NCBI GenBank assembly: GCA_024229515.1
Contig: JAAESI010000242.1
Location: 238,382 to 302,381 of the forward strand
Origin: Pseudomonadota bacterium
GTDB taxonomy: Bacteria; Myxococcota_A; UBA796; UBA9615
Direction: 5' to 3'
Length of the DNA: 64,000 nucleotides
A program made the translations under genes and the position numbers. Shown here piece by piece: positions 44,773 through 53,344 of this stretch. Position 1 is the stretch's first letter. Each line of letters opens with the position of its first letter. The notes under the pieces are model-generated. The model was given only the letters and a program-made list of their open reading frames with translations, had not been told where the DNA came from and made no database searches.

Positions 44773-45768
44773 ATGTCCAGCCACGCCCCGTCCCACAACC
44801 CCGAGTTCGACCCCATCCTCACCGAGGTCGAGATGAACCTGGTCCGCCGCAAGGCCCCCGTCAAAGGCCGGATCGTGCGCAGCGAACTGTGCATGAACGG
44901 CAAGTCCCCCAGCTTCGTCCGCCACATCGAGGTCGACATCTCGGGCACCTCGCTGGCGGGCAAGTTCAAGGCCGGCCAGGCCTTTGGGATCATCCCTCCA
45001 GGCACCAACGACCGCGGTCGTGCGCACAACGCGCGGCTCTACTCGATCGCCTGCGGCTCCGCCGGTGAGGACGGCGCCGGCGCGGTCCTGTCCACCACCT
45101 GCAAGCGCGTCATCGACGAGCACAAGCCCTACAAGAAGGGCGCCGATCCGGACGACCACAGCCTCTTCCTGGGCGTCTGCAGCAACTTCTTGTGCGACAG
45201 CCCGGTGGGCACCGAGGTGCTCGTCACGGGCCCGTCGGGCAAGACCCTCCTGCTCCCCGCCGACACCAGCAAGCATGACTACTTCTTCGTCGCCGCCGGC
45301 ACCGGCATCGCGCCATTCCGGGGCTTCCTGAAGGAACTGTTCGACGGGCCGCACCCCACGACCTCCCGGGTCGTGCTCGTGATGGGCACCCCCTACCGCA
45401 CCGATCTGCTCTACCACCGCTGGCTGTGCGACCTCGCCGCCAAGCACGACAACTTCGAGTACGACGTCGCGATCTCCCGCGAGCCGGGGCCCGACGGGGG
45501 CGAGCGAGGCGAGTACGTCCAGCAGGTCATCAACCGCCGCATGGGCGACTGGAAGCCGCTGCTGGACTCGAACCGCTGCCTCTTCTACGTGTGCGGCCTC
45601 GATGGCATGCAGATCGGGCTGGTCCGCACGCTCGCCTACCATGGCCTCGGGCGTCACTACCTGAGCGTGCCCGAGGAGTTCGACAGCGTGGATCCCAACG
45701 AGTGGCCGGCCGAGCGGATCAAGCGTCGCGTCCGCCCCACCGCCCGCGCGATGGTGGAGGTCTACTGA
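44773..45768 (+). CDS. Plant-type ferredoxin-NADP reductase-like flavoprotein
   Basis: 331 residues from ATG 44773. FAD- and NADP-binding signatures are clear: ARLYSIACGSAGED (RxYS), LSTTCKRVID, SNFLCDSPVGTEVLVTGPSG, VAAGTGIAPFRGFLKEL (GTGIAPFR), MGTPYRTDLLYHRWL, FYVCGLDGMQIG and a C-terminal ARAMVEVY aromatic end. This resembles the cyanobacterial/plastid branch and the related BoxA/FNR reductases. It passes electrons between ferredoxin or flavodoxin and NADP. The stop overlaps the bolA start by 1 nt (TGATG), indicating coupling. No ferredoxin gene is in the window. Confidence 0.87.
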   Translation: MSSHAPSHNPEFDPILTEVEMNLVRRKAPVKGRIVRSELCMNGKSPSFVRHIEVDISGTSLAGKFKAGQAFGIIPPGTNDRGRAHNARLYSIACGSAGEDGAGAVLSTTCKRVIDEHKPYKKGADPDDHSLFLGVCSNFLCDSPVGTEVLVTGPSGKTLLLPADTSKHDYFFVAAGTGIAPFRGFLKELFDGPHPTTSRVVLVMGTPYRTDLLYHRWLCDLAAKHDNFEYDVAISREPGPDGGERGEYVQQVINRRMGDWKPLLDSNRCLFYVCGLDGMQIGLVRTLAYHGLGRHYLSVPEEFDSVDPNEWPAERIKRRVRPTARAMVEVY

Positions 45769-46073
45769 TGGGCGCGATCGAGACCAGCATCACCAACAAG
45801 TTGAACGAGGCGCTGAGCCCCGATCACCTCGAGGTCATCAACGAGAGCGATCAGCACAAGGGCCCGCCGGGACGCGAGAGCCACTTCCGCGTACTCGTGG
45901 TGGCCGACATCTTCGACGGACAGCGGCTCGTAGGGCGCCACCGGATGGTCAACAAGACGCTGAAGGCGGAGCTGGACGCGGGCCTGCACGCCCTCGCCAT
46001 CGAGGCGCTGACCCCCGCGCAGTGGGAAGAGCGCAACGGCGTTCGCATGGAGTCGCCTGCCTGCGGAGGCTAG
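45768..46073 (+). CDS. bolA: BolA family protein
   Basis: 101 residues from ATG 45768. The BolA core is SHFRVLVVADIFDGQRLVGR followed by HRMVNKTLKAEL and LHALAIEALTP, with the conserved His of RHRMVNK. BolA proteins partner monothiol glutaredoxins in iron-sulfur trafficking or act as regulators. Coupling to a ferredoxin-NADP reductase-like gene points to an Fe-S/redox role. That is inference from family plus neighbour. It ends 3 bp before the convergent EAL remnant. Confidence 0.92.
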   Translation: MGAIETSITNKLNEALSPDHLEVINESDQHKGPPGRESHFRVLVVADIFDGQRLVGRHRMVNKTLKAELDAGLHALAIEALTPAQWEERNGVRMESPACGG

Positions 46074-46076
46074 GCG

Positions 46077-48343
46077 CTACCAGATCGGATCGCGGCCCAG
46101 CAGCGCCTCGACGTCCGCGGGCGGCATCGGGCGGGCGAACAGGAAGCCCTGCGCCAGCTCGCAATCGAGCTCCCGAAGCTGCGCCAGCTGCTCTTCGGTC
46201 TCGACCCCCTCGGCGGTCACGCTCATGCCCAGGCTCCGGCTGAGGTCCACGATCGTCTGCACGATCTCGGGCCGTGAACCGGCCGCCATGCGGCTGACGA
46301 AGGAGCGGTCGATCTTCAGCGAGTCGATGTCGAAGTCGTGCAGGTAGTTCAGTGAGCTGTAGCCGGTGCCGAAGTCGTCGATGCACATCCGGGCGCCCAG
46401 ATCCCGCAGCTTCGCCAGCGTGTCCCGGGACTCCTGTGCGCTCTCCATCACCACGGTCTCGGTGATCTCCAGGTTGAGCGCCTCGGGGCTGAGGCCGGTG
46501 TCGCCCAGGATCGAGACGATGCCGCGGAGCAGATCCGGCTACCGGAACTGCCGCCCGCTCAGGTTCACGTTCAGCATCAGGTCGGGGTACTTGCAGAAGC
46601 TCTCGCGCCAGATCTTGACCTGCTGGCAGGCGTTGCGGAGGACCGACCAGCCCAGCGGGTTGATCATCCCCGTCTCCTCGGCGATGGGGATGAACTCGTT
46701 GGGCATCACCAGCCCCCGCTCGGGGTGCTGCCAACGCACCAGCGCCTCGAAGCCCTCGATCGAGCCGCTCTGGAGCGAGATGATCGGCTGGTAGTAGAGG
46801 ACGAACTCGTCGCGGGCGACGGCCCGCCGAAGGTCCGCCTCCAGCTTGAGCTGGGCGACCGCGTGCTCGTGCATCTTGCGATCGAACACCGCATGCCGCG
46901 CCTTGCCCGCCGCCTTGGCCTTGTACATCGCCGTGTCGGCGTCGCGGATGAGGTCCTCGGGGCGGTGGTAGCCGGTCGTGCTCAGGGCGATGCCGATGCT
47001 CGCCGACATCACGATCTCCTGCCGCTCCATCATGAACGGCTTCTTCAGCGACAACAGGATGCGGTCGGCGACGAACTCGGCGTCTCGCGGGTCCTCGATG
47101 TCGTCGAGCAGGATCGTGAACCTCGTCCCCGCCGAGGCGGGCGACGGTGTCGCCGGGGCGGACGCATCCCTCGAGGCGGCGCCATCGAGTCGTTGATGAT
47201 CTTGAACCGATCCAGGTCGAGGAAGAGGACCGCGAACATGTGACTGCTGCGGCGGTGCGCCCGGGCGATGGAGTGGGCGAGGCGGTTCAGGAAGAGGGCC
47301 CGGTTGGGGAGGCCGGAGAGCACGTCGTGGAACGCGTCGTGGAGCAGCTGCTCTTCGAACTGCTTCTGCTCGGTGACGTCGGTGGCGGAGCTGGCCATTC
47401 GGTTGACCCGGCCAGCGTCGTCCCGCACCGCGAGGCCCCGGGCGTGAACCCAGCGGTAGGTGCCGTCCTCGTGGCGGATGCGGTGGGTGTTGTCGAACTC
47501 CGCCGTCAGCGCCGCGACGTGGGCGCTCAAGTCGGAGCGGAGCTTGGCGCTGTCTTCGGGGTGGACGCGGTCCAACCACGACGACAACGCCTCGTCGGCC
47601 TGGGTGATCTGGATACCGAGGATCTGCCCCCAGCGTGCCGAGAACCAGGCTCGGCCGGTGTTCATGTCCCAGTCCCAGAGGCCGTCGTTCGCAGCTCGGG
47701 CGGCCAGATCGAACCGCTCCTCGCTGACCGCCAGCTCCGCCGCCGAGGTGGCGTACTGGCCCATGTAGCGCTCCGCGAGGCCGGACAAGATGGCGAAGAT
47801 CACGCTGCACGTGCCGACGATGAGGACCGCATCGATCTGGGCGGTGACCATGAACTCGGGATGGAGTCCGCCGACCACCGCGATCACGACGAGGTTCAGC
47901 CCCGCCACCAGGTAGGTGGTCCACATCGGGCAGATCACGGCGGTCAGGAGCACCGGCAGGATTGTGTAGAAGATGTCCGCCTGCACGCCGACGGCGTCCG
48001 GGGCCCACCAGGCCGCGAGCAGGCTGTTGGCCATCACCGTCACGACCGTCAGGCCGGCCGCGACCCGCCAGTGGGGCGTCCGGCTCATCCACCACGCGAT
48101 CGCGAGCACCGACACCGTCGCCGCCATGAAGGGCACCTGGAGCGCCGGCGCGGTCTCCCGGGTGAGCACGAACGCGACGACGCCAACGACCCCGATGGGG
48201 ATGCTCATCAGCAGAATCGCCGACAGGATGCGAGCGCGCGTGCGCTCCAGCTCGTCCTGAATGTCCTCGCTGGGGGCGGTCACGCGGTCGAACAAGCTGC
48301 GGGGTGGCGCCGCCCGGACGGGGCGCAGCTCGACGACAGTCAC
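46077..48343 (-). pseudogene. Membrane PAS-GGDEF-EAL cyclic-di-GMP protein, multiply disrupted
   Basis: From GTG 48343 the reading has an N-terminal membrane domain of about six helices, a PAS domain (ADEALSSWLDRVHPEDS to SSATDVTEQK) and the GGDEF start FLDLDRFKIINDSM. Near 47160-47190 about 15 residues are missing with a frameshift. GCVRPGDTVARLGGDE survives in a second frame. One extra base at 47121-47122 then moves to a third frame, FTILLDDIEDPRDAEF, which runs through the EAL domain (EALVRWQHPERGL). An in-frame TAG at 46539-46541 replaces a Gln codon (GRQFR*PDLL). The rest of EAL (DDFGTGYSSLNYL, KIDRSFV, AEGVETEEQL) continues in the same frame. Three independent lesions argue for decay or poor sequence. 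Confidence 0.85.
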
Positions 48344-48430
48344 GTCGGCCGGCCCAGAGGGCAAGGCCGCTACTTTCGCGGTCGCATCGATCGACGTCTT
48401 CGTCGCCAGAGCAAGCCTCCAGCGGACGCC

Positions 48431-48670
48431 TTACAGAAGGGTCCGAGGAACAGTATCGGTCGGATCGACACGATCTGGAGGAGGAAAATCCCCCTTCCGG
48501 GGCCCAACCTGGCGACCAGGAGTTCGCCCTCGCGCCCCGCCGTTTCCGCTCCGTGTGGTAGGTGAAGAGCCGCCGATTCCCATCGGCGAACTGCGGATGA
48601 ACAGCGAGCCCCAGCAGCCCCATCTCCGGGTAGGTCCCCAGCGGCGACAGGTCGAGCATCGTGCCGTGGG
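48431..48670 (-). pseudogene. Sugar dehydrogenase (glucose/sorbosone type) fragment
   Basis: Minus-strand sequence reads GTMLDLSPLGTYPEMGLLGL then AVHPQFADGNRRLFTYHTE. It shifts frame to WAPEGG and again to GDFPPPDRVDPTD. This corresponds to roughly 70 residues of a PQQ-dependent sugar dehydrogenase, homologous but not identical to the intact gene at 49129. Both ends are missing. It lies antisense to the 5' end of the following lipoprotein gene, so it marks a rearrangement junction near 48666. Confidence 0.7.
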
Positions 48671-49118
48671 CGCCGCGCTCGCCCTGATGGCCGGCGCGGC
48701 GGTGATGCTGGGGTGCGGGTCCGAGCCGGAGGCTCCCCGGGTCTGCACGGTGGACGATCTGGAGCTCCATACCGAGGTGCGGCCGGGGGACGCGACGAAG
48801 CGGGAGCTCCGGGCCGGTGACGCCCTCGCGCTGGGGCTGGTGGTGTTCAACCGCTGCGGCTCCCCCATCGAGTTCCAGACGCCGCACCTCTGCCTCGCCC
48901 ACTCGTTCCGCCTGATCGAGCCGGGCGGCTCGGAGCGCGTCGGCGACATCCTCTGTTCGGGCGAGCCCCGGACCTGGACCATCCCCCACGAGTCGGGCGA
49001 GTCCGTCCGCTTCGAGCTGGGGATCCTGGCGGCGGGCGCCTACTCGGTCGAGGTGCCGGTCACCTTCTCGGATCAGATCGGGAAGGCGGAATTCGAAGTC
49101 CCGGAGCGACTGCCGTAA
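48597..49118 (+). CDS. Lipoprotein with beta-sandwich-like domain, 5' end rearranged
   Basis: 173 residues if ATG 48597 is used. The hydrophobic core VGAALALMAGAAVMLGCGSE gives a lipidated Cys. The mature part of about 130 residues (VCTVDDLELHTEVRPGDATK, LGLVVFNRCGSPIEFQTPHL, SGESVRFELGILAAGAYSVE) looks like an all-beta immunoglobulin-like domain such as intracellular proteinase-inhibitor folds. Bases 48597-48666 are antisense sugar dehydrogenase sequence, so the native N-terminus has probably been replaced and GTG 48666 is an alternative start. The protein is followed by the sugar dehydrogenase, whose -10 element includes this gene's stop codon. Function unknown. Confidence 0.55.
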   Translation: MNSEPQQPHLRVGPQRRQVEHRAVGAALALMAGAAVMLGCGSEPEAPRVCTVDDLELHTEVRPGDATKRELRAGDALALGLVVFNRCGSPIEFQTPHLCLAHSFRLIEPGGSERVGDILCSGEPRTWTIPHESGESVRFELGILAAGAYSVEVPVTFSDQIGKAEFEVPERLP

Positions 49119-49121
49119 AGT
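49116..49121 (+). promoter_or_regulatory. -10-like TANNNT element before the second sugar dehydrogenase
   Basis: TAAAGT lies 7 nt before ATG 49129 and overlaps the TAA stop of the preceding gene. Confidence 0.45.
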
Positions 49122-49128
49122 CCGCGTC

Positions 49129-50454
49129 ATGCGTACCCGCTCGCTTTTGCTCGCCGTTGCCCTCGCGCTCCCCGCCACCGCCGGAGCGGCGGCCCCGGCC
49201 GCGGACGAGGAGCCCTGCACCCCCGAGACCGGGTGGACCGACTGCACGCCGATCAAGATCAAGCTCGAGCCGCTGACGGCAGGCGACAAGGCGGTCACCG
49301 CGAGCACCGCCACCGCCATCCTGTTCTCGCCCCTGACGGCGGGCGGCCCCGAGCACGTCATCATCAACGACACCGACGGGGAGGTGGTCGCGTACGACCT
49401 CGCGACGGGGGCGGCCACGACGCTGCTCAAGCTCGAGGGAGTCGGCTCCGCCAACCCCGAGCGGGGACTCCTGGGGCTGGCCCTGCACCCCAACTTCCCC
49501 GAGGACCGTCGCTTCTTCACCTACCACCTCACCCCGCGCACGGACGAAGCGAACCGCGAGTGCGACCGGATGCCCCCGTTCAACACCAAGAACCGCGACG
49601 CGATCTGCGCCAAGGGCGAGCTGTATGGCTGCGGCGGCTCCTTCTGGGTGACCGAGTGGACGATGGGCGAGGACCCCGCCAGCGAGCCGAGCAAACGGGT
49701 GGTGCTGACGCGGCTGCAGCCCGGTGAAGGCCACAACGCCGGCCACCTCCTGTTCGGCCCCGACGGCATGCTCTACCTGTCGCTGGGGGACGGCGGCGCG
49801 CAGATGGACCCCTGCGGACGCGGCCAGGACCACAGCAAGGTCTACAGCTCGGTGCTTCGCATGGACGTCGACGCCGAGGGCGCGCTCGCAGAAGGCAACC
49901 CGTTCATCGGCCAGGAGGGCTACGACCCGCTCATCTTCGCCTACGGGTTCCGCAACCCCTGGCGCATGTGGTTCACCGCCACGGGCGAGCTGATCGTCGC
50001 CGACACCGGCCAGGCCCGGTACGAAGAGGTCAACATCGCGCAGGCCGGCGGCAACTACGGCTGGAGCGTGCGCGACGGCACCCTCAACCACCCCGCCAAG
50101 GGGGAGGCGCCGGCGGATGATCGGCACACTGCGCCGCTGTTCCAGTACGGCGATGGCAAAGGCAAGTCGGCCCCCACGGGCGGCTTCGCCATCGTAGGCG
50201 GCGTGGTGCAGACGGGGTCCGCGGTGCCGGGCCTGAACGGTTACTACCTGTTCGCCGACAACGTCTCTCAGAAGATGTGGGCCCTGGACCTGAGCGCCTC
50301 GGATCTGACCGACCCGAGCAGCTGGAACGGCAGCGCCAAGGTGCACCGGCTCGAGGGCGGCAAGGTCGCCGCCTCCACCTTCGGGGTGGACGCCGACGGC
50401 AACGTCTACGTGGGCGGCTCCGGGGGCAAGATCTTCAAGGTCGTCGCGCCCTAG
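49129..50454 (+). CDS. Secreted PQQ-dependent sugar dehydrogenase-like protein
   Basis: 441 residues from ATG 49129. The signal peptide RSLLLAVALALPATAGAAAP is of the type I kind. Beta-propeller blocks of the glucose/sorbosone dehydrogenase family follow: NPERGLLGLALHPNFPEDRR, GEGHNAGHLLFGPDGMLYLS, FRNPWRMWFTATGELIVADT and GGNYGWSVRDGT. Extra Cys residues (MPPFNTKNRDAICAKGELYG and CGG) may form disulfides. It is a diverged paralogue of the lipoprotein at 5691-6959 and of the fragment at 48431-48670. PQQ dependence and sugar substrate are family inference. It converges on the next gene with 3 bp between stops. Confidence 0.86.
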   Translation: MRTRSLLLAVALALPATAGAAAPAADEEPCTPETGWTDCTPIKIKLEPLTAGDKAVTASTATAILFSPLTAGGPEHVIINDTDGEVVAYDLATGAATTLLKLEGVGSANPERGLLGLALHPNFPEDRRFFTYHLTPRTDEANRECDRMPPFNTKNRDAICAKGELYGCGGSFWVTEWTMGEDPASEPSKRVVLTRLQPGEGHNAGHLLFGPDGMLYLSLGDGGAQMDPCGRGQDHSKVYSSVLRMDVDAEGALAEGNPFIGQEGYDPLIFAYGFRNPWRMWFTATGELIVADTGQARYEEVNIAQAGGNYGWSVRDGTLNHPAKGEAPADDRHTAPLFQYGDGKGKSAPTGGFAIVGGVVQTGSAVPGLNGYYLFADNVSQKMWALDLSASDLTDPSSWNGSAKVHRLEGGKVAASTFGVDADGNVYVGGSGGKIFKVVAP

Positions 50455-50457
50455 GCA

Positions 50458-51294
50458 CTAGCGTCCCGCGAGGCAGGCGATCGACGCCTCCTCGACCGCG
50501 ACCTCGACGTCGTACAGGTGCAGCTGGATGGCCACCCCGATGTGGGGGTTCAGGTCGTTGACGACCACATCGAAGATGTCGACGCCGTTGGCCTGCAGAT
50601 CCTCGTTGAGGTTGCCCAGGCTGCAGCCGGTGAAAATCGAGTTCGGTTGGATGCGCGCCTGCGTGTCGTGCGTCACCCCCGAGAAGATGATGTCCAGCAT
50701 CGGCACGTTGCCGGGGCCGGTGCCCTCGGCCATGAGCAACGAGACGGACGCGGTCACGTTCATGGCGTTGGTGTAGTAGTCGCAGGTGTACGGATTGCAG
50801 CCGGTGAGGCTCAGGGTCGCAGGCGCCGCCGCGTCGTTGATCGACAGCTCGGGGTAGCCCGTCAGTGTCCAGCTCGGCAGCGCGCCCGCCCCCGTCGTCT
50901 CGGCGTTGGCCACGAGCAGGTTCACGCCCAGCATCTGGTACGTCTCGCAGGAGTAGATCGACTGGGACGGCAGGTCGCCCAGGGGCGTCGTCGGTCCCAG
51001 GATCCCCGCCGATTCGATCGCCGCCAGCGCCTTCAGCATGCAGAAGGCGGGGTCGGGGGTGGCGTCGTCGTCGTCGACCGCGTCGTCGTCGTCGGTGGAC
51101 GCGTCGTCGTCATCGGTGGACGCGTCGTCATCGTCCGTGGCCGCGTCATCGTCGTCCGTGGCCGCGTCGTCGTCGTCCGTGGCGGCATCGTCGTCGTCGG
51201 TGGAGGCGTCGTCGTCGTCGTCGGGGGTGGGCTCCCGACGGACCGGGCAGCCCAGCAGCAGCAGGGCGGGCAGAAGGAGGAGCAGTGCGCGCAT
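50458..51294 (-). CDS. Lipoprotein with heptad DDDD-repeat linker
   Basis: 278 residues from ATG 51294. The N-terminus LLLLPALLLLGCPVRREPTP has a lipobox LLGC. Seven units of the type A(S/A)TDDDD follow directly and would hold the protein away from the membrane. The C-terminal ~190 residues (CMLKALAAIESAGILGPTTP, CNPYTCDYYTNAMNVTASVS) contain several Cys and look like a compact secreted domain I do not recognise. The start is supported by TAGACT 7 nt upstream. It lies next to the MMPL transporter remnant and converges with the sugar dehydrogenase. Function is unknown. Confidence 0.72.
   Translation of the reverse strand: MRALLLLLPALLLLGCPVRREPTPDDDDDASTDDDDAATDDDDAATDDDDAATDDDDASTDDDDASTDDDDAVDDDDATPDPAFCMLKALAAIESAGILGPTTPLGDLPSQSIYSCETYQMLGVNLLVANAETTGAGALPSWTLTGYPELSINDAAAPATLSLTGCNPYTCDYYTNAMNVTASVSLLMAEGTGPGNVPMLDIIFSGVTHDTQARIQPNSIFTGCSLGNLNEDLQANGVDIFDVVVNDLNPHIGVAIQLHLYDVEVAVEEASIACLAGR
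51066..51222 (-). repeat. 21-bp tandem repeat encoding (A/S)TDDDDA units
   Basis: About seven near-identical 21-bp units encode seven-residue blocks. Units differ only at a few third positions and an Ala/Ser switch, which fits expansion by slippage. Copy number may vary between strains. Confidence 0.75.
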
Positions 51295-51301
51295 CGGGAG
51301 G

Positions 51302-51307
51302 AGTCTA
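51302..51307 (-). promoter_or_regulatory. -10-like TANNNT element before the DDDD-repeat lipoprotein
   Basis: TAGACT on the minus strand lies 7 nt before ATG 51294; no Shine-Dalgarno. It also overlaps the 3' end of the transporter remnant. Confidence 0.5.
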
Positions 51308-53003
51308 CTCCGGGACCGGCCCCCCGCCCCCGGGCAGGAGCGTGTGCAGCACCGGGACGAGCACGATCGACGCGAGCAGGCAGATCGGCAGGCCGAGGCA
51401 CATCGCCAGCACCATCGACTCCATGCCGACGTGGTCCGCGAGCCCGAACACCGCGAACGAGGCGCTGGTCGTCAGCGTCGTCAGCACGATCGCGGTGCCG
51501 ACGGTGGCCGCGGCTTCGTTGGCGGGGCGGTCGGGGTGTTCGCGCAAGCGGTGCACCACGTGGATGCCGTCGTCCACCCCGAGCCCCACCAGCAGCGGCA
51601 CGACGATCACCGTCAGGGGGTTGAACGAGATGTCGATCCAGCACATCAGCCCGAACGTCACCACGCCCCCGACGAGCACCGGCGCCATCGCCAGCACGAC
51701 GTCGCGCAGCCTGCGGAGGTCGATGATCAGGATGCACAGCACGAACAGGCCGATGCCGTAGGCGACCGGCCGCATCCAGGGGCGGTCGCTGGCCATCGTC
51801 AACTCGTACAGCTGGTTGAAGCTCGCCGCCCGGGAGTCGATGGCATGCGCCGCGACCCGCTCCCGCTTGGCGTCCTTGCCGTCCATGGTCGAGGCGAGTT
51901 GGTGGATCGTCACGATCGGCCGACCGTCTGGCGCGATCAGATCGTGAGCGAGCACCTCGGGCAGGCCGTCGGTTGTCGGCGGTCCGTCGTCCCGGGCGTC
52001 GGCCAGCGCCTGGAGCGCGACCTTGGCCCCTTGACCCCCTCGCCGCCACCGCCCAGGCCCCCGCCGAGCAGGCTCAGCCCTCGGTACCGGCGCAGCTGCG
52101 CGTCGATCGCCTCGTCCGCCGCTTGCAGGCGCGCGTGGCGGTCCTCCCCATCGGCGGGCAGCAGCGAGGCGACGCTGACGACCCGGCCGAAGTCGTCGGA
52201 GGCCTCGAACGCGGTGTGCACGGCGCGCGCGGCCTCGACATCGTCGGCGAGCACGAGCCAGGGCGCGCTGCTCATGCCGAGCTCATCACCGACCCGCTGC
52301 ATCACCGCCACCGACTTCACGTCCCGGCTGAAGACCTTCGTCAGGTCGGTCTCGAAGTGGAACCGGGGGGTGCCCGCGGCCGCGGCGGTGACGGCCACGG
52401 CGGCCAGCGCGACGCTCAGCCAGGGGTGGGCGACGGCCCACCCCGAGACCCGATCCACGACCCCGAAGCGGAGCCGCAGGGGGGGTCGTTTAGCATTTGC
52501 ACTACAACCAGCCGCATTCCCTCGGGAATCGTCAGAACCAGGGAATCGACCTCGAGCTCATCGCGGGCGTCGGCGAGGCGGCGGGCGGCGTCCAGATCCG
52601 CGGGGTCCGTGGCCAACGCGAGCCAGTCATCGAAGACCGGCCGGCCCACCGCCCACGGGCCCTGGCGATCCAGCCAATCGGTGGGCAGGCCGGTGGTCGC
52701 CCACTTGATGGTGGGGTCCGCCGCCAACCCGGCGGTGAGGGCTTCCGCCGCTTCATCGAGGACGGGGGACTCCTCCCCATCGACGACCAGGAGGGCGCGG
52801 CCTCCGAGGTTGAGCCTGGTGTTGACGTCGGCGAACTGGGCGACCGTGGGGTCGTTCAGATCGAGGATGCTGGCGAAACCGAAGTCCGTGGGGGTGGTCG
52901 CCGCGACGCCTCCCAGCAGCAGGCAGGGCAGGACCGTAACGAGGACGAAGCGCCAGGGGTGGCGGGGGATGGCGCCGCCCAGCCAGGCCAGCAGCCGGGT
53001 CAC
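51305..53003 (-). pseudogene. MMPL/RND-family transporter with deletion and two frameshifts
   Basis: From GTG 53003 (GTGA overlap with speD) the first part reads HPWRFVLVTVLPCLLLGGVA then FGFASILDLNDPTVAQF and ends VVVQMLNDPP in a run of seven C on this strand (52479-52485). Sequence resumes in another frame at VDRVSGWAVAHPWLSVALAA, the seventh helix and second periplasmic domain of an RND protein. Helices 2-6, some 200 residues, are absent. Near 52030 a run of four G where five are needed shifts the frame again to VLAHDLIAPDGRPIVTIHQL and the last helices (VDDGIHVVHRLREHP). The family exports lipids or hydrophobic compounds. As read it cannot make a full transporter. Confidence 0.8.
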
Positions 53004-53344
53004 GGGTGGATGCCGCGGACCGTCTGGTGGAGCTCGACGTGGTCGGGGACGAGCCCCTCGCGGATGGCGCCGAAGGCCTCCTCCGGGTCCATGTCCTCGT
53101 TGCACAGCAGGATTTCGACGAGCGCGAGGCGATGCTCGGGCCACGTCGAGACGATCATGTGGGACTCCGCCAGGATCAGCACCGCGGTGACCCCGTGGGG
53201 CACGTAGCGAGCGGTGGTGCGGCCGTACTCGTGGGCGCCGACGTTCGCGGCCGCCGCGCGGAGCAGCCCCAGGAGGGCGTCGACGTCATCCAGCAGGGGC
53301 GCAGTGCAGCCGTGCAGGTCAGCGAGGAGGTGGCGGATCTTCAT
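53000..53344 (-). CDS. speD: S-adenosylmethionine decarboxylase-like proenzyme
   Basis: 114 residues from ATG 53344, the size of class 1B bacterial SpeD. Family sequence: MKIRHLLADLHGC, HGVTAVLILAESHMIVSTWP and LVEILLCNEDMDPEEAF. The self-cleavage site would be Glu60-Ser61, giving a pyruvoyl Ser61. Cys81 matches the catalytic Cys. The motif normally written HTWPE is STWPE here, so the His implicated in processing of characterised enzymes is Ser66. The enzyme makes decarboxylated AdoMet for aminopropyl transfer, and the aminopropyltransferase is three genes upstream in the same operon. The altered residue leaves room for another decarboxylation substrate. Confidence 0.82.
   Translation of the reverse strand: MKIRHLLADLHGCTAPLLDDVDALLGLLRAAAANVGAHEYGRTTARYVPHGVTAVLILAESHMIVSTWPEHRLALVEILLCNEDMDPEEAFGAIREGLVPDHVELHQTVRGIHP

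Noticed and set aside
34751..46541. Genome-wide reassignment of TAG
   Set aside because: Many intact genes here end in TAG at the correct family length (lysAC, DUF362, sugar dehydrogenase), so TAG is a working stop codon.
51066..51222. CRISPR array
   Set aside because: The 21-bp units are contiguous without spacers and are in frame with a lipoprotein linker, so this is a coding tandem repeat.
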